DNA from: SG8-38 sp041576815 | GTDB taxonomy: Bacteria > Myxococcota_A > Polyangia > Polyangiales > Houyiibacteriaceae | NCBI GenBank assembly: GCA_041576815.1 | Contig: JBFGKE010000017.1 | Coordinates: forward strand, 1 to 64,000 | DNA length: 64,000 bases | Direction: 5' to 3' | Shown here: piece after piece, positions 46,009-54,153 of the stretch | How positions within the stretch are numbered: position 1 is the stretch's first letter | Layout of the letters: each line of letters begins with the position of its first letter | Notes under the pieces: generated by a model | What the model was told of the DNA's origin: nothing | What the model saw: the letters and a program-made list of their open reading frames with translations, nothing else | The model's database searches: none | Translations under genes and position numbers: made by a program

Positions 46009-47357
46009 TTCGTCACGCCCATCAATCGAAAAACAAGCGATCCGAAGAGGGCGTGGCGCTGATCATCGCAATCACCACGGTTGCGATCCTTGCAGTGATG
46101 CTCGCAGACATGCACGAGACGACGGGAACGGCGTTTGCGGTGTCGACCTCGCAGCGCGATGCTCTCCAGGCCGAGTACATGGCGAAGAGCGCGACCAACC
46201 TCACACGCCTACTCATTGGCAAAGAGCCCGAAATACGTCGGTTTGTCGACCCCCTCTACCGGGCCGCGACCGGTCGCCCTGCTCCGCAGCTCCCCGTCTG
46301 GAATTTCATAGACGAGCTGCTGTCGCCGTTTTGCACGCCGGAGGACCAGCGGGATACCTTGACGCAGCTCGGGATCGACTTCGGAGACACCGTTGGGTTC
46401 GACGGCTTACCAGGAGAGTGCTCGGTGCGTGCGGTGAGCGAGAACGGAAAAGTCAATGTCAATGATCCACTCTTCCTCGACGGCGAACGGGCTCGCAACA
46501 GCGTCGCGACGCAGCTCTTTTCCCTCACGGGCGGACAGCTACCCGAGAGCCCCTACGACGCGTTGTTCACCAAGGAAGACGAGACGGGGACCCTGACGAC
46601 CCGCATCGATCTCATCACGGCCGTCATCGATTGGTGGGACCAGGACATCCAGAGGACCGACTTCGACCCGGGCGCGGCGGAAACCCGAACCGGAGGCACG
46701 GGCACCGAAGACGACTCGCTTTACCAGCTGCGCGACGACCCTTACCGCAACAAGAACGCCGCCTTCGACTCCATTCAAGAGCTCCGCTTGGTACGCGGGT
46801 TCAACGACGATTTCTGGGCGACCTTCGTCGAGCCGGTTCCGAACGACCCGCGGTCCCGAATCATGACCATCTATGCCTCGGGCCTCGTCAACGTGAACGA
46901 AGCGGCCCCTCGAGTGCTGCTCGGACGGGTCTGTTCGTACGCCTCCGAAACGACGCTCTGCACCGATCCGCTCGAAGGTCTCAAGTTCACGCAGATCCTC
47001 GGCACCATTCGGCAGCTGATTCCGATCCCGCTTTTCAGCCGCCCGACGGATTTCATCAACTTCGTCGAGGGCAAGGGCACGGAAAAAGAACTCTATGCCA
47101 TGTTAGTTGGTTTTCTTGGCGAAGAAAGCGAGCTGCTATTCCAGCCCATCGTTATTCCAGAGGAGCAGAAAACGGCCCTCGCGCGATCGTTCGCGACCTC
47201 CGCGCAGATCTTCACCATCGAGGCCACCGGGTTGGTCGGCCGCTCGCAGATTCGAATCGAATCGGTCGTCAACTTCCACTCGCGGTGGGTTCCACCGCCT
47301 CCAAACACGGGAAGGATGTCCGGGCTGGGCATCTTCCACTACTACAGGGTGAATTGA
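46005..47357 (+). CDS. gspK: Pseudopilin tip protein GspK
   Basis: A 450-residue protein with EEG-VALIIAITTVAIL near 14-28. The +5 Glu is replaced, as is normal for GspK, which caps the pseudopilus. The large domain contains SENGKVNVNDP and SGLVNVNEAAP, the two conserved ligand-type blocks of GspK. Confidence 0.9.
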   Translation: MIRHAHQSKNKRSEEGVALIIAITTVAILAVMLADMHETTGTAFAVSTSQRDALQAEYMAKSATNLTRLLIGKEPEIRRFVDPLYRAATGRPAPQLPVWNFIDELLSPFCTPEDQRDTLTQLGIDFGDTVGFDGLPGECSVRAVSENGKVNVNDPLFLDGERARNSVATQLFSLTGGQLPESPYDALFTKEDETGTLTTRIDLITAVIDWWDQDIQRTDFDPGAAETRTGGTGTEDDSLYQLRDDPYRNKNAAFDSIQELRLVRGFNDDFWATFVEPVPNDPRSRIMTIYASGLVNVNEAAPRVLLGRVCSYASETTLCTDPLEGLKFTQILGTIRQLIPIPLFSRPTDFINFVEGKGTEKELYAMLVGFLGEESELLFQPIVIPEEQKTALARSFATSAQIFTIEATGLVGRSQIRIESVVNFHSRWVPPPPNTGRMSGLGIFHYYRVN

Positions 47358-47358
47358 G

Positions 47359-48828
47359 ATGTCTTTGGTTCTGGGATTAGAGGTGACGAGCCGCGTCGTG
47401 CGCGGCGCGTTCTTGAAGACGGCGCTTCGGGGCTGGGAGATGGAGCGCTATGCAGAATCGCCGCTTCCCTTCGATACGGCGCCCGATGCCAGCGGCGATC
47501 GGCTGCGCGCCGCGGTTGCAGACGTGATTCGGCAGGGGGGACGGCCACCGGATCGAATCATCGCCTCGCTGAGCGGCGAGGCCGCCTCCCTCCGGCTGAT
47601 CGAGCTCCCCGCTGGCGTCGAGAAGAAGGCTGCGGAGGTGCTTCCAGGCGAGCTTGGCGCAGTTCTTCCGTTCGACGTCGACGATTCGATCGTCGACTAC
47701 CAGGTGGTCGGCCGCAGCGAAGCGACCATCCAGCTCATGGCGGTCGCAGCGCCGCGTCAGATCGTGGCCGATCGTCTGCACGAGCTCGAGGCAGCAGGCG
47801 TCAATCCACGTGAGCTCGCCGTCGGCGCCGCGGTGTTCGACGGGCTCGGAGCCCTCCTCGGCGAGTCTCTCGAGAACCGAACGGTGCTGGTGATCGACGT
47901 CGGTCCCAAGAGCACGGACTTCGCGGTACTGACGGGCGGGATGTGTACGTTTGCAAGAACTGTTTCCGGAGGCATGGATCTCGTCGAATCCGGTCGCCGC
48001 GGACAGCTCGGCGCAGCCCTCCAGCGAACCCTCGCGAGCTACCGTTCGCAGCGTTCGGAAGAGCCCGGTCTCATCATGCTGGCCGGGGAGACGGCGCCGA
48101 TGGAGAGCGCCCGCCAATGGTTGAGCGAGCAACTCGGGCTCGAATGTGGAGTAGTGCCCTTGCCCGCAGCGGTCGGGACGGACAGCGAGACCCTTCCGAA
48201 GTTTGCAAAGGCAGCGGCACTCGCGGCCCGCGCGATCACTCGAAGGCGGCAGCTCGACCTACGGCAAGGTGAGTTCGCATCGAAGGCAGCCGCCGGACAG
48301 ATTCGGCAAAACCTGCGCCTGATCGCCATCTGCTTTGCTGCAATCATGCTTTCTTTCGCGGTATCGCTGATCGCGCGGTATCGGGTGGCCCGCGCCGAGC
48401 ACGACCGACTCACCGCGACCCTCGCCGAAGTCAGCGAGGACCTGCTCGGCGAGGAGGTCACGACAGCCCTACACGCGCGTGAGCTGCTCACTGCGGGCCC
48501 ACGGGTGGACGACCCCCTGCCCCGTTTCGACGCCTACGACGTTCTCGAGTCGATATCGGAAAGCATCCCTTCGGACATCCAGCACGATACGCGTCGACTG
48601 ATGATCGAGATCGACGACGAAGGGGACACGGGCCGGTTCGAGATTCAAGGTACGGTTGGATCCATCGCCGAGCGCGATAGGCTCGTCGACGAGCTCCAGG
48701 CACACCCTTGCTTCGCAGACGTCGAAAAGGGCTCGATTTCCACCGCCGTGCAGGATCGCAAGGACTACAAGCTCGTCGTCAGAGTCGAATGCGAGCAGGT
48801 GGCCGCGCCCGAAGAAGGAGGTGAGTGA
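47359..48828 (+). CDS. gspL: GspL-like protein with PilM and PilN-like parts
   Basis: A 489-residue protein. The N-terminal actin-like PilM/GspL cytoplasmic domain (MSLVLGLEVTSRVVRG, then VLVIDVGPKSTDFAVLTGG) covers about 1-310. One transmembrane helix lies near 320-340, then a PilN-like periplasmic ferredoxin domain. It starts 1 bp after gspK. GspL recruits the GspE ATPase to the membrane. The two-part layout is the same as fused PilM-PilN. Confidence 0.88.
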   Translation: MSLVLGLEVTSRVVRGAFLKTALRGWEMERYAESPLPFDTAPDASGDRLRAAVADVIRQGGRPPDRIIASLSGEAASLRLIELPAGVEKKAAEVLPGELGAVLPFDVDDSIVDYQVVGRSEATIQLMAVAAPRQIVADRLHELEAAGVNPRELAVGAAVFDGLGALLGESLENRTVLVIDVGPKSTDFAVLTGGMCTFARTVSGGMDLVESGRRGQLGAALQRTLASYRSQRSEEPGLIMLAGETAPMESARQWLSEQLGLECGVVPLPAAVGTDSETLPKFAKAAALAARAITRRRQLDLRQGEFASKAAAGQIRQNLRLIAICFAAIMLSFAVSLIARYRVARAEHDRLTATLAEVSEDLLGEEVTTALHARELLTAGPRVDDPLPRFDAYDVLESISESIPSDIQHDTRRLMIEIDDEGDTGRFEIQGTVGSIAERDRLVDELQAHPCFADVEKGSISTAVQDRKDYKLVVRVECEQVAAPEEGGE

Positions 48829-48829
48829 C

Positions 48830-49399
48830 GTGGCCTTTGGGGACGCAATCGACAACTTTCGCAGCTGGGCCGACGGGCTGAGCGATCGGGAACGCCGACT
48901 GCTGAGCATCATGGTCGTCGTCGCTGCCGCAATGGTGGTCGTCGTGCCGATGTACGTGGCAATCTCGGCCATCTCCGACGTCGAAACGGAGAACGCGGAA
49001 ATCACCCAAGTCCTGCAGGATATTCGCCGCTCCGAACCTCGCCTTCGCCAGCAGAAAGCAGAGCTTCGCGCGATCGACGAGCTCTACAACCGCAAAGCCC
49101 CGTCGCTCGGGGGGTTCCTCGAGGAGCGTGCCCTGCAGTACGGCGTGACCGGCTTGGGCATCACCGATCAGCCTAGGCTCGACATGGGGCGATACAGCCG
49201 CCGCTCGGTGAGAGTCTCTCTCCCCGTCGTCGAGCTACGTCCGTTGATCGAGATGCTCGCGGACATCGAGAACAGCCCGTATCCGGTCGCAATCGAGCGA
49301 ATTCAAATGACCGGCGGACGCCTTCGCACCGGCTATACGGTGAAGCTCGCGGTGAACGCCTACGACCGCCAGGACACCGGCGCCACGGGGCAGGAATAG
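48830..49399 (+). CDS. gspM: Type II secretion protein GspM
   Basis: A 189-residue bitopic protein. A short N-terminus is followed by a transmembrane helix near 25-45, a coiled region and a ferredoxin-like domain. GTG 48830 is used because GGAGG lies about 8 bp upstream; the frame extends into gspL. It partners GspL. Sequence similarity is low and the call rests on order, size and topology. Confidence 0.8.
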   Translation: MAFGDAIDNFRSWADGLSDRERRLLSIMVVVAAAMVVVVPMYVAISAISDVETENAEITQVLQDIRRSEPRLRQQKAELRAIDELYNRKAPSLGGFLEERALQYGVTGLGITDQPRLDMGRYSRRSVRVSLPVVELRPLIEMLADIENSPYPVAIERIQMTGGRLRTGYTVKLAVNAYDRQDTGATGQE

Positions 49400-49401
49400 C
49401 C

Positions 49402-50355
49402 GTGAGAAGGATTCCGATTGCGAAGATCCTGAAATGGGCGGGCTACCCGCTGTTCTTCTTGTTTTGCTTCGTGTTCTTTGCATACCAGACGTTTCCCTAC
49501 GATCGCCTCGCGGACCGACTGGTGCAGGAGGCAAGTGCGCGCGGTTACGAGCTCGAGATCCTCGATCTCTCGAGCTCGGGACTGACGGGCCTGACCTTCG
49601 AAGGGCTGCGCGTCGTCATGCCGGCGAAAGCCGACTCACCGCCGCTCGACGTGATCATCGACGAGCTCACCGTCAGCACGTCTCTCTTCTCGCTCATGTC
49701 GAGCACGAAATCGTACAGCTTCGACGCCGAGCTTGCGGGTGGCGAAGCAGAGGGGGACATCACGATCGGCGAAAACGAGCTCGAAATCGAAGCCGAGATC
49801 GAAGACGTGAGCCTCGAAGCACTGCCCGCCCTGCGGAGCCTGACCAAGGTCCCCCTCGCCGGCACCCTCACAGGAGAAATCGAGCTGGCCATGCCGAGCG
49901 AGGTCGACCAATCGACGGGCAACATCGACCTCACCGTGGAAAGCCTATTCGTCGGCGACGGCGAATCGAAGTTGGAAATTCCTGGATGGGGCGGACTGAC
50001 ACTCGACCGGGCCGATGTCGGCAACCTGGAGCTCCTGGCGGTGATCAACGAGGGCGTCGCGGAGATCGAACGGGCCAAATCACATGGCAAAGACATTCAG
50101 CTCGATGCTCTCGGCCGGATGCGGCTGCAGCGGCCGCTCAAGCGGTCGGAGCTGAACGTGATCGTGCGCGCAAAGATCTTGGACGCCTACAAGGAGCGAA
50201 GCACCAAAGTGGCCACCATGCTCGAGCTTGCTTCGTCGGGGCTCAAAGCCGCACAGACGGCAGACGGCGCGATCCAGTATGTGGTTGCCGGCTCGGTCGG
50301 CGGCCGCATGCGGCCCAGAGCCGCAGGAAAGCAGCCGTTTCAGGCGCCGAAGTGA
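49402..50355 (+). CDS. gspN: Type II secretion protein GspN
   Basis: A 317-residue protein with a transmembrane helix at about 15-30 and a long beta-rich periplasmic domain with repeated Leu/Glu strands (GLTFEGLRVVMP, then LAGTLTGEIELAMP). This fits the GspN family as found at the 3' end of myxobacterial and other delta-group gsp operons. GTG 49402 follows gspM at 2 bp. Confidence 0.83.
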   Translation: MRRIPIAKILKWAGYPLFFLFCFVFFAYQTFPYDRLADRLVQEASARGYELEILDLSSSGLTGLTFEGLRVVMPAKADSPPLDVIIDELTVSTSLFSLMSSTKSYSFDAELAGGEAEGDITIGENELEIEAEIEDVSLEALPALRSLTKVPLAGTLTGEIELAMPSEVDQSTGNIDLTVESLFVGDGESKLEIPGWGGLTLDRADVGNLELLAVINEGVAEIERAKSHGKDIQLDALGRMRLQRPLKRSELNVIVRAKILDAYKERSTKVATMLELASSGLKAAQTADGAIQYVVAGSVGGRMRPRAAGKQPFQAPK

Positions 50356-50410
50356 AGGCCCCGACTGGACGCCCCCCTGGGGTCTGCTCTAGAGAAAGCG
50401 TGCGGAAGCC

Positions 50411-51388
50411 ATGACGGGAGACGACGCAGACGCGATCGACGAGCTAGAAGACGTCGAAGTGATCGACGAAGCGGACCCGGCCGTCCCGGAGGACCCAAAA
50501 GCGCTCGCGCTCTCGGCATCCGCGTTGACCCGGCGCGATCCGCTCGGCGTTTACATGCGTGACGTCCAGCGCTATCCGCTCCTCTCGAAGGAGGAAGAGC
50601 ACGAGCTGGCGGTTCGTTTTTTCGAGCAGGACGATCTGGAGGCGGCGCGCAAGCTCGTCACGGCGAACCTGCGGCTCGTGGTGAAAATCGCCTACGATTA
50701 CCGCCAGGCGTACAAGAACATCCTCGACCTCGTACAAGAAGGCAACATCGGCCTCATGCAAGCGGTGAAGAAGTACGACCCGTACAAGGGCGTCAAGCTC
50801 TCGAGCTACGCGGCGTGGTGGATTCGCGCATACATTCTTCGATACATTCTCAACAACCATCGCTTGGTGAAGGTCGGCACGACTCAGGCCCAGCGAAAGC
50901 TCTTCTTCAACCTGCAAAAAGAAAAGGCGCGCCTTTCTGCGATGGGCATCGAGCCAACGGCCGAGATCATCGCCGAGCGCCTGAACGTCCCGGAGCGCGA
51001 CGTCATCTCGATGGACATGCGTCTCGCGGCCGGCGATGCGTCGCTCGATGCCCCGGTAGGCACCGGCGAGGGCCGTTCGGTGGCGCGGGTGGAGCTGCTT
51101 CCCTCCGACGACGTTCGCGTCGACGACACCCTGGCCGACGCCGAGGTGGGCGATCAGTTCTCCGAAAAGATCCGCGAGTTCGGAACCTTGCTCGAAGGCA
51201 AAGAGAAGAAGATCTTCGAGGATCGGCTGGTCGCCGAAGATCCGAAAACGCTCCAGGCGCTGGGAGACGAGTTCGGCGTGAGCCGCGAGCGGGTCCGGCA
51301 GATCGAAAAGCGGCTCCTGCAGAAGCTCAAGGCGTTTCTACATGAAGAGCTCGGCGAAACCGTCATCGAAGTCTACGAATCGAGCTGA
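50411..51388 (+). CDS. rpoH: RNA polymerase sigma factor, RpoH (sigma-32) type
   Basis: A 325-residue group 3 sigma factor with regions 1.2 (DPLGVYMRDVQRYPLLSKEEE), 2 (NLRLVVKIAYDYR, DLVQEGNIGLMQAVKKYDP, SYAAWWIRAYI), 3 and 4 (SRERVRQIEKRLLQKLK). Region 2/3 has the RpoH box (QRKLFFNL). An acidic N-terminal extension of about 40 residues is present. It probably controls heat-shock or stress genes. It follows gspN by 55 bp and may be co-transcribed. Confidence 0.9.
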   Translation: MTGDDADAIDELEDVEVIDEADPAVPEDPKALALSASALTRRDPLGVYMRDVQRYPLLSKEEEHELAVRFFEQDDLEAARKLVTANLRLVVKIAYDYRQAYKNILDLVQEGNIGLMQAVKKYDPYKGVKLSSYAAWWIRAYILRYILNNHRLVKVGTTQAQRKLFFNLQKEKARLSAMGIEPTAEIIAERLNVPERDVISMDMRLAAGDASLDAPVGTGEGRSVARVELLPSDDVRVDDTLADAEVGDQFSEKIREFGTLLEGKEKKIFEDRLVAEDPKTLQALGDEFGVSRERVRQIEKRLLQKLKAFLHEELGETVIEVYESS

Positions 51389-51391
51389 TCC

Positions 51392-52231
51392 ATGGCCGGT
51401 CGCCTATCGATCGTTGCGACGCCCATCGGGAACCTCGAAGACATCACCTTGAGGGCGCTTCGCGTTCTTCGCGAGGCGGACCTCATTCTCGCCGAGGATA
51501 CGCGCCACACGCGCACCCTTTGCGCCAAACACGGCATCGACACGCCGCTTCGATCGTTCCACGCGCATAGCGACGAAGACAAGCTCGAGAGACTGGTCTC
51601 CGAGCTCGCGGAAGGCGCGCACTACGCTCTGGTGAGCGATGCGGGGACGCCTGTCGTGAGCGACCCCGGCGCACATCTGATCTCCCAGGCGGTCGCCGCC
51701 GGGGTCGACATCGAGGCAATCCCGGGGCCGAGCGCCGTCGTTGCAGCACTCTCGGTCGCAGCCCTGCCTGTCGGCCGCTTCAACTTCGAGGGGTTTCTAC
51801 CGAAGAGCGGGGGCGCCAGGCGTCGCGCGCTCGACCGGATCGCCGAGTCGGACGCCGCCGTCGTCGTGTTCGAGTCCCCCCATCGGGTCGAGGCCACGCT
51901 CCGCGAGCTCGAGCAGCGCCTCGGGGCAACGCGGCGCGTTGCGCTGTGTCGCGAGCTCACCAAGCTCTATGAAGAGACGATTCGGGGAACCCTCGCGGAG
52001 GTTCGCGGCGCGATGTCCACTCCACCGCGCGGCGAATTCACGTTGGTCATCGAAGGCAAGCTACCGGACGCACCCGTGCAGGACATCGACCTCGTTGCGT
52101 TGGTGTGCGACTGGAAACGCGAGGGGCTCTCGACCAAAGGGATGACCCAGCGTCTGCAGCGCGATTTCGGTTGGAAGCGGAACGACGCCTATGAAGCCAT
52201 CCTCGAGGCGCTCGACCGTGAGCCGCGTTAG
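51392..52231 (+). CDS. rsmI: 16S rRNA (cytidine1402-2'-O)-methyltransferase
   Basis: A 279-residue SAM-dependent tetrapyrrole-methylase-fold enzyme. Motifs are VATPIGNLEDITLRAL, AEDTRHTR, LVSDAGTPVVSDPG, and IPGPSAVVAALSVAALP. With RsmH it methylates C1402 of 16S rRNA in the decoding centre. It starts 3 bp after the sigma-factor gene, which makes co-transcription likely. Its stop overlaps the stop of the convergent kinase-like gene. Confidence 0.95.
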   Translation: MAGRLSIVATPIGNLEDITLRALRVLREADLILAEDTRHTRTLCAKHGIDTPLRSFHAHSDEDKLERLVSELAEGAHYALVSDAGTPVVSDPGAHLISQAVAAGVDIEAIPGPSAVVAALSVAALPVGRFNFEGFLPKSGGARRRALDRIAESDAAVVVFESPHRVEATLRELEQRLGATRRVALCRELTKLYEETIRGTLAEVRGAMSTPPRGEFTLVIEGKLPDAPVQDIDLVALVCDWKREGLSTKGMTQRLQRDFGWKRNDAYEAILEALDREPR

Positions 52232-53181
52232 CGCGCCGACGTCGGAAGCGTCATGCACACACGAAGGCTTCCAGCGGTGCCCGCTTCGGTCCAGATGCGT
52301 CCACCTTGCGTCTCGATGAGGCTGCGTGCCACGGCAACTTCGAGACCCAGCGCATCCGATTGCGAGAGCGGCTTTTCCAGCCGCTCGACAACGGCGAGGG
52401 TGTCAGCCGACGAGTCCTTGAGGGTCGCCATGAGGTCGAATTGGACGAAGCCCTTGCCGACCTGGTCGCGGCGGGGCGGAGCCACGCGCATGACGACATC
52501 GGTCCCCGCCGAACGTGCCACCAGGACTGCGAGGCTCACCAAGGCGTGGACCGTGCGATGACGATCGACCAGGACCCGGGGCAGCCCCTCAGAAACGCCT
52601 CCGATGACCGAGGTGTCTTCGACGCGTGCGCGAACGAAGCCAATCGCCTCCGAGATGAGCTCCTCCGGCGCGACCCATTGGTGCTGAAGACGAAGTGTGC
52701 CGGCCTCGAGCTTCGCCCGGTCGACGACGGTCGAAACCAATCGCAACAGCCGCTCGGCGCTGGCCCGAATCGTGCGAACGCTTCGGTCTTGCTCGGGATT
52801 GAGGTCGCCGTCTAGACGGCCGAGGAGCATGTCGGAAAAGCCCGTCACGGAGTTGAGCGGGTTGCGAAGCTCATGTCCGAGCGCGCCGAGAAAGCGTGCG
52901 CGCTGCCGCCCCGCCGACTCCTGATCGACCTTGGGCGTATCGACGGTCACCGTCTCGGGCGCTGTAATCGACGCGGGCACCGTCTCTTGCTCCGTTTCGC
53001 GAAGCGGCGTCATCGACCTCAACAGCTCGAAGCCAGCCACGAGGCCGAGCGCAAAGACCAGAGCTGCGACCCAAGCCCAACCATCACCGGCGAACCAGGC
53101 CCCGCAAACCGCGAAGTACGCGGAAGCGCCGACCACCACGCCACGAAGCCCGGCGATCGGGCTGTCCCCTCGAGGGGTCAT
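52228..53181 (-). CDS. Histidine kinase-like protein 1 with degraded ATPase domain
   Basis: A 317-residue protein. Two hydrophobic helices occupy about 13-50, followed by a linker and a HisKA dimerisation domain with the phospho-acceptor His in LGALGHELRNPLNSV (about residue 108). The ATPase domain lacks the N-box Asn and the DxGxG box, and keeps only a late GGRIW and AGSLRV part. It probably cannot bind ATP normally. ATG 53181 overlaps the stop of the upstream partner. The longer frame is shadow. Confidence 0.8.
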   Translation of the reverse strand: MTPRGDSPIAGLRGVVVGASAYFAVCGAWFAGDGWAWVAALVFALGLVAGFELLRSMTPLRETEQETVPASITAPETVTVDTPKVDQESAGRQRARFLGALGHELRNPLNSVTGFSDMLLGRLDGDLNPEQDRSVRTIRASAERLLRLVSTVVDRAKLEAGTLRLQHQWVAPEELISEAIGFVRARVEDTSVIGGVSEGLPRVLVDRHRTVHALVSLAVLVARSAGTDVVMRVAPPRRDQVGKGFVQFDLMATLKDSSADTLAVVERLEKPLSQSDALGLEVAVARSLIETQGGRIWTEAGTAGSLRVCMTLPTSAR

Positions 53182-54152
53182 GGCCCTGGTCCTAGGGGAA
53201 GTCGGATCATGAATCGACACGGTTCGTCGCCGCGATAGAGCGTGCCGTCGTGCCGGGCGATCACCTCGGAAGTCACAGCAATCGGCCAACGGCGAATCTC
53301 CTGAACGTCCTCCGTCGCGAGCACCTCGGCGGGCGTCGGAATCGTATGGAGCGTCATCCCTTTCGATGGCTCGGCGCTGACTTCGATGGCGAGGTGGTCG
53401 TTCGACGAAGCGAGACGAACCGCAACGACGGCGTCTCGATGCTCGGTCGCGAGGAAATCCGCGAGCACCAAAAGCGAACGGCGGAGGCGCGCTTCGTCGA
53501 CGTCGAGCGGACAGGGGCTGCTCGGCAAGATGCAGTCGGCTTGCCGTTTGCCGGACCAGAGCTGCTGGGCCTCGACCGCGACGCGCGCCACCAGGTCTCG
53601 AACGTCGGTGCGCTCGGTGCCGAGGCGCAGATCCCCGTCGACCAGCTGGGAGAGATCGAGCGCACAGTCGAGCAAGATTCGGAGTCGGATCCCCGACGCG
53701 CGAATGATCTCGAGGTCCTCGCGCTGCGATGTGTTCACCTCTCCGTCGATGCCGCTCAACAGCACGTCCGAAAAACCCAGCACGGCATTGAGCGGCGTCC
53801 GGAACTCGTGACGTAGTGCGGTGAGGTAGTCGATTCGGTCCGAGCCCGAAGCGTCGTCGGCGCCGGGGATCTCGGCCGCGACCCGCGTGCTCGAGCGGTC
53901 TCGGGTGCGACGAGGGCCTGCCGTGGGTTTGGCCCGTGTCGCAGAGCCGAGCGCGATGCGAACACCCCAGGCGGCACCGGCGACACCGACCAACGCCGCG
54001 AGGGCGAACCAGCCCCAAGGACCGACGCCGCGGAGGCCAGCGAACGAGAGCCCGAGCGCCGTGAGCAAGGCGAGCGACCCCGTGTAGATGCCGAAACGCC
54101 GCCGCACGGTTCGGTAGACGTCGAGCGGCCCCCGTTGAACCTCCCCCGCCAC
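53178..54152 (-). CDS. Histidine kinase-like protein 2 with degraded ATPase domain
   Basis: A 324-residue protein. Two hydrophobic helices lie near 22-65, then a linker and HisKA with His in LTALRHEFRTPLNAV. As in the downstream gene, N, G1 and G2 boxes of the ATPase domain cannot be found. Both proteins share layout and HisKA sequence (GFSD-LL-G-DG--N), so they look like a tandem duplication. GTG 54152 follows the GH15 stop by 1 bp. A signalling pair that works by heterodimerisation or phosphotransfer is possible. Confidence 0.8.
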   Translation of the reverse strand: MAGEVQRGPLDVYRTVRRRFGIYTGSLALLTALGLSFAGLRGVGPWGWFALAALVGVAGAAWGVRIALGSATRAKPTAGPRRTRDRSSTRVAAEIPGADDASGSDRIDYLTALRHEFRTPLNAVLGFSDVLLSGIDGEVNTSQREDLEIIRASGIRLRILLDCALDLSQLVDGDLRLGTERTDVRDLVARVAVEAQQLWSGKRQADCILPSSPCPLDVDEARLRRSLLVLADFLATEHRDAVVAVRLASSNDHLAIEVSAEPSKGMTLHTIPTPAEVLATEDVQEIRRWPIAVTSEVIARHDGTLYRGDEPCRFMIRLPLGPGP

Positions 54153-54153
54153 G

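Noticed and set aside
52228..54018. 596-codon frame that would join a long N-terminal region to kinase-like protein 1
   Set aside because: The first 279 residues are Arg/Pro-rich shadow of the overlapping kinase-like gene 2; ATG 53181 with a 4-bp overlap is a natural start.
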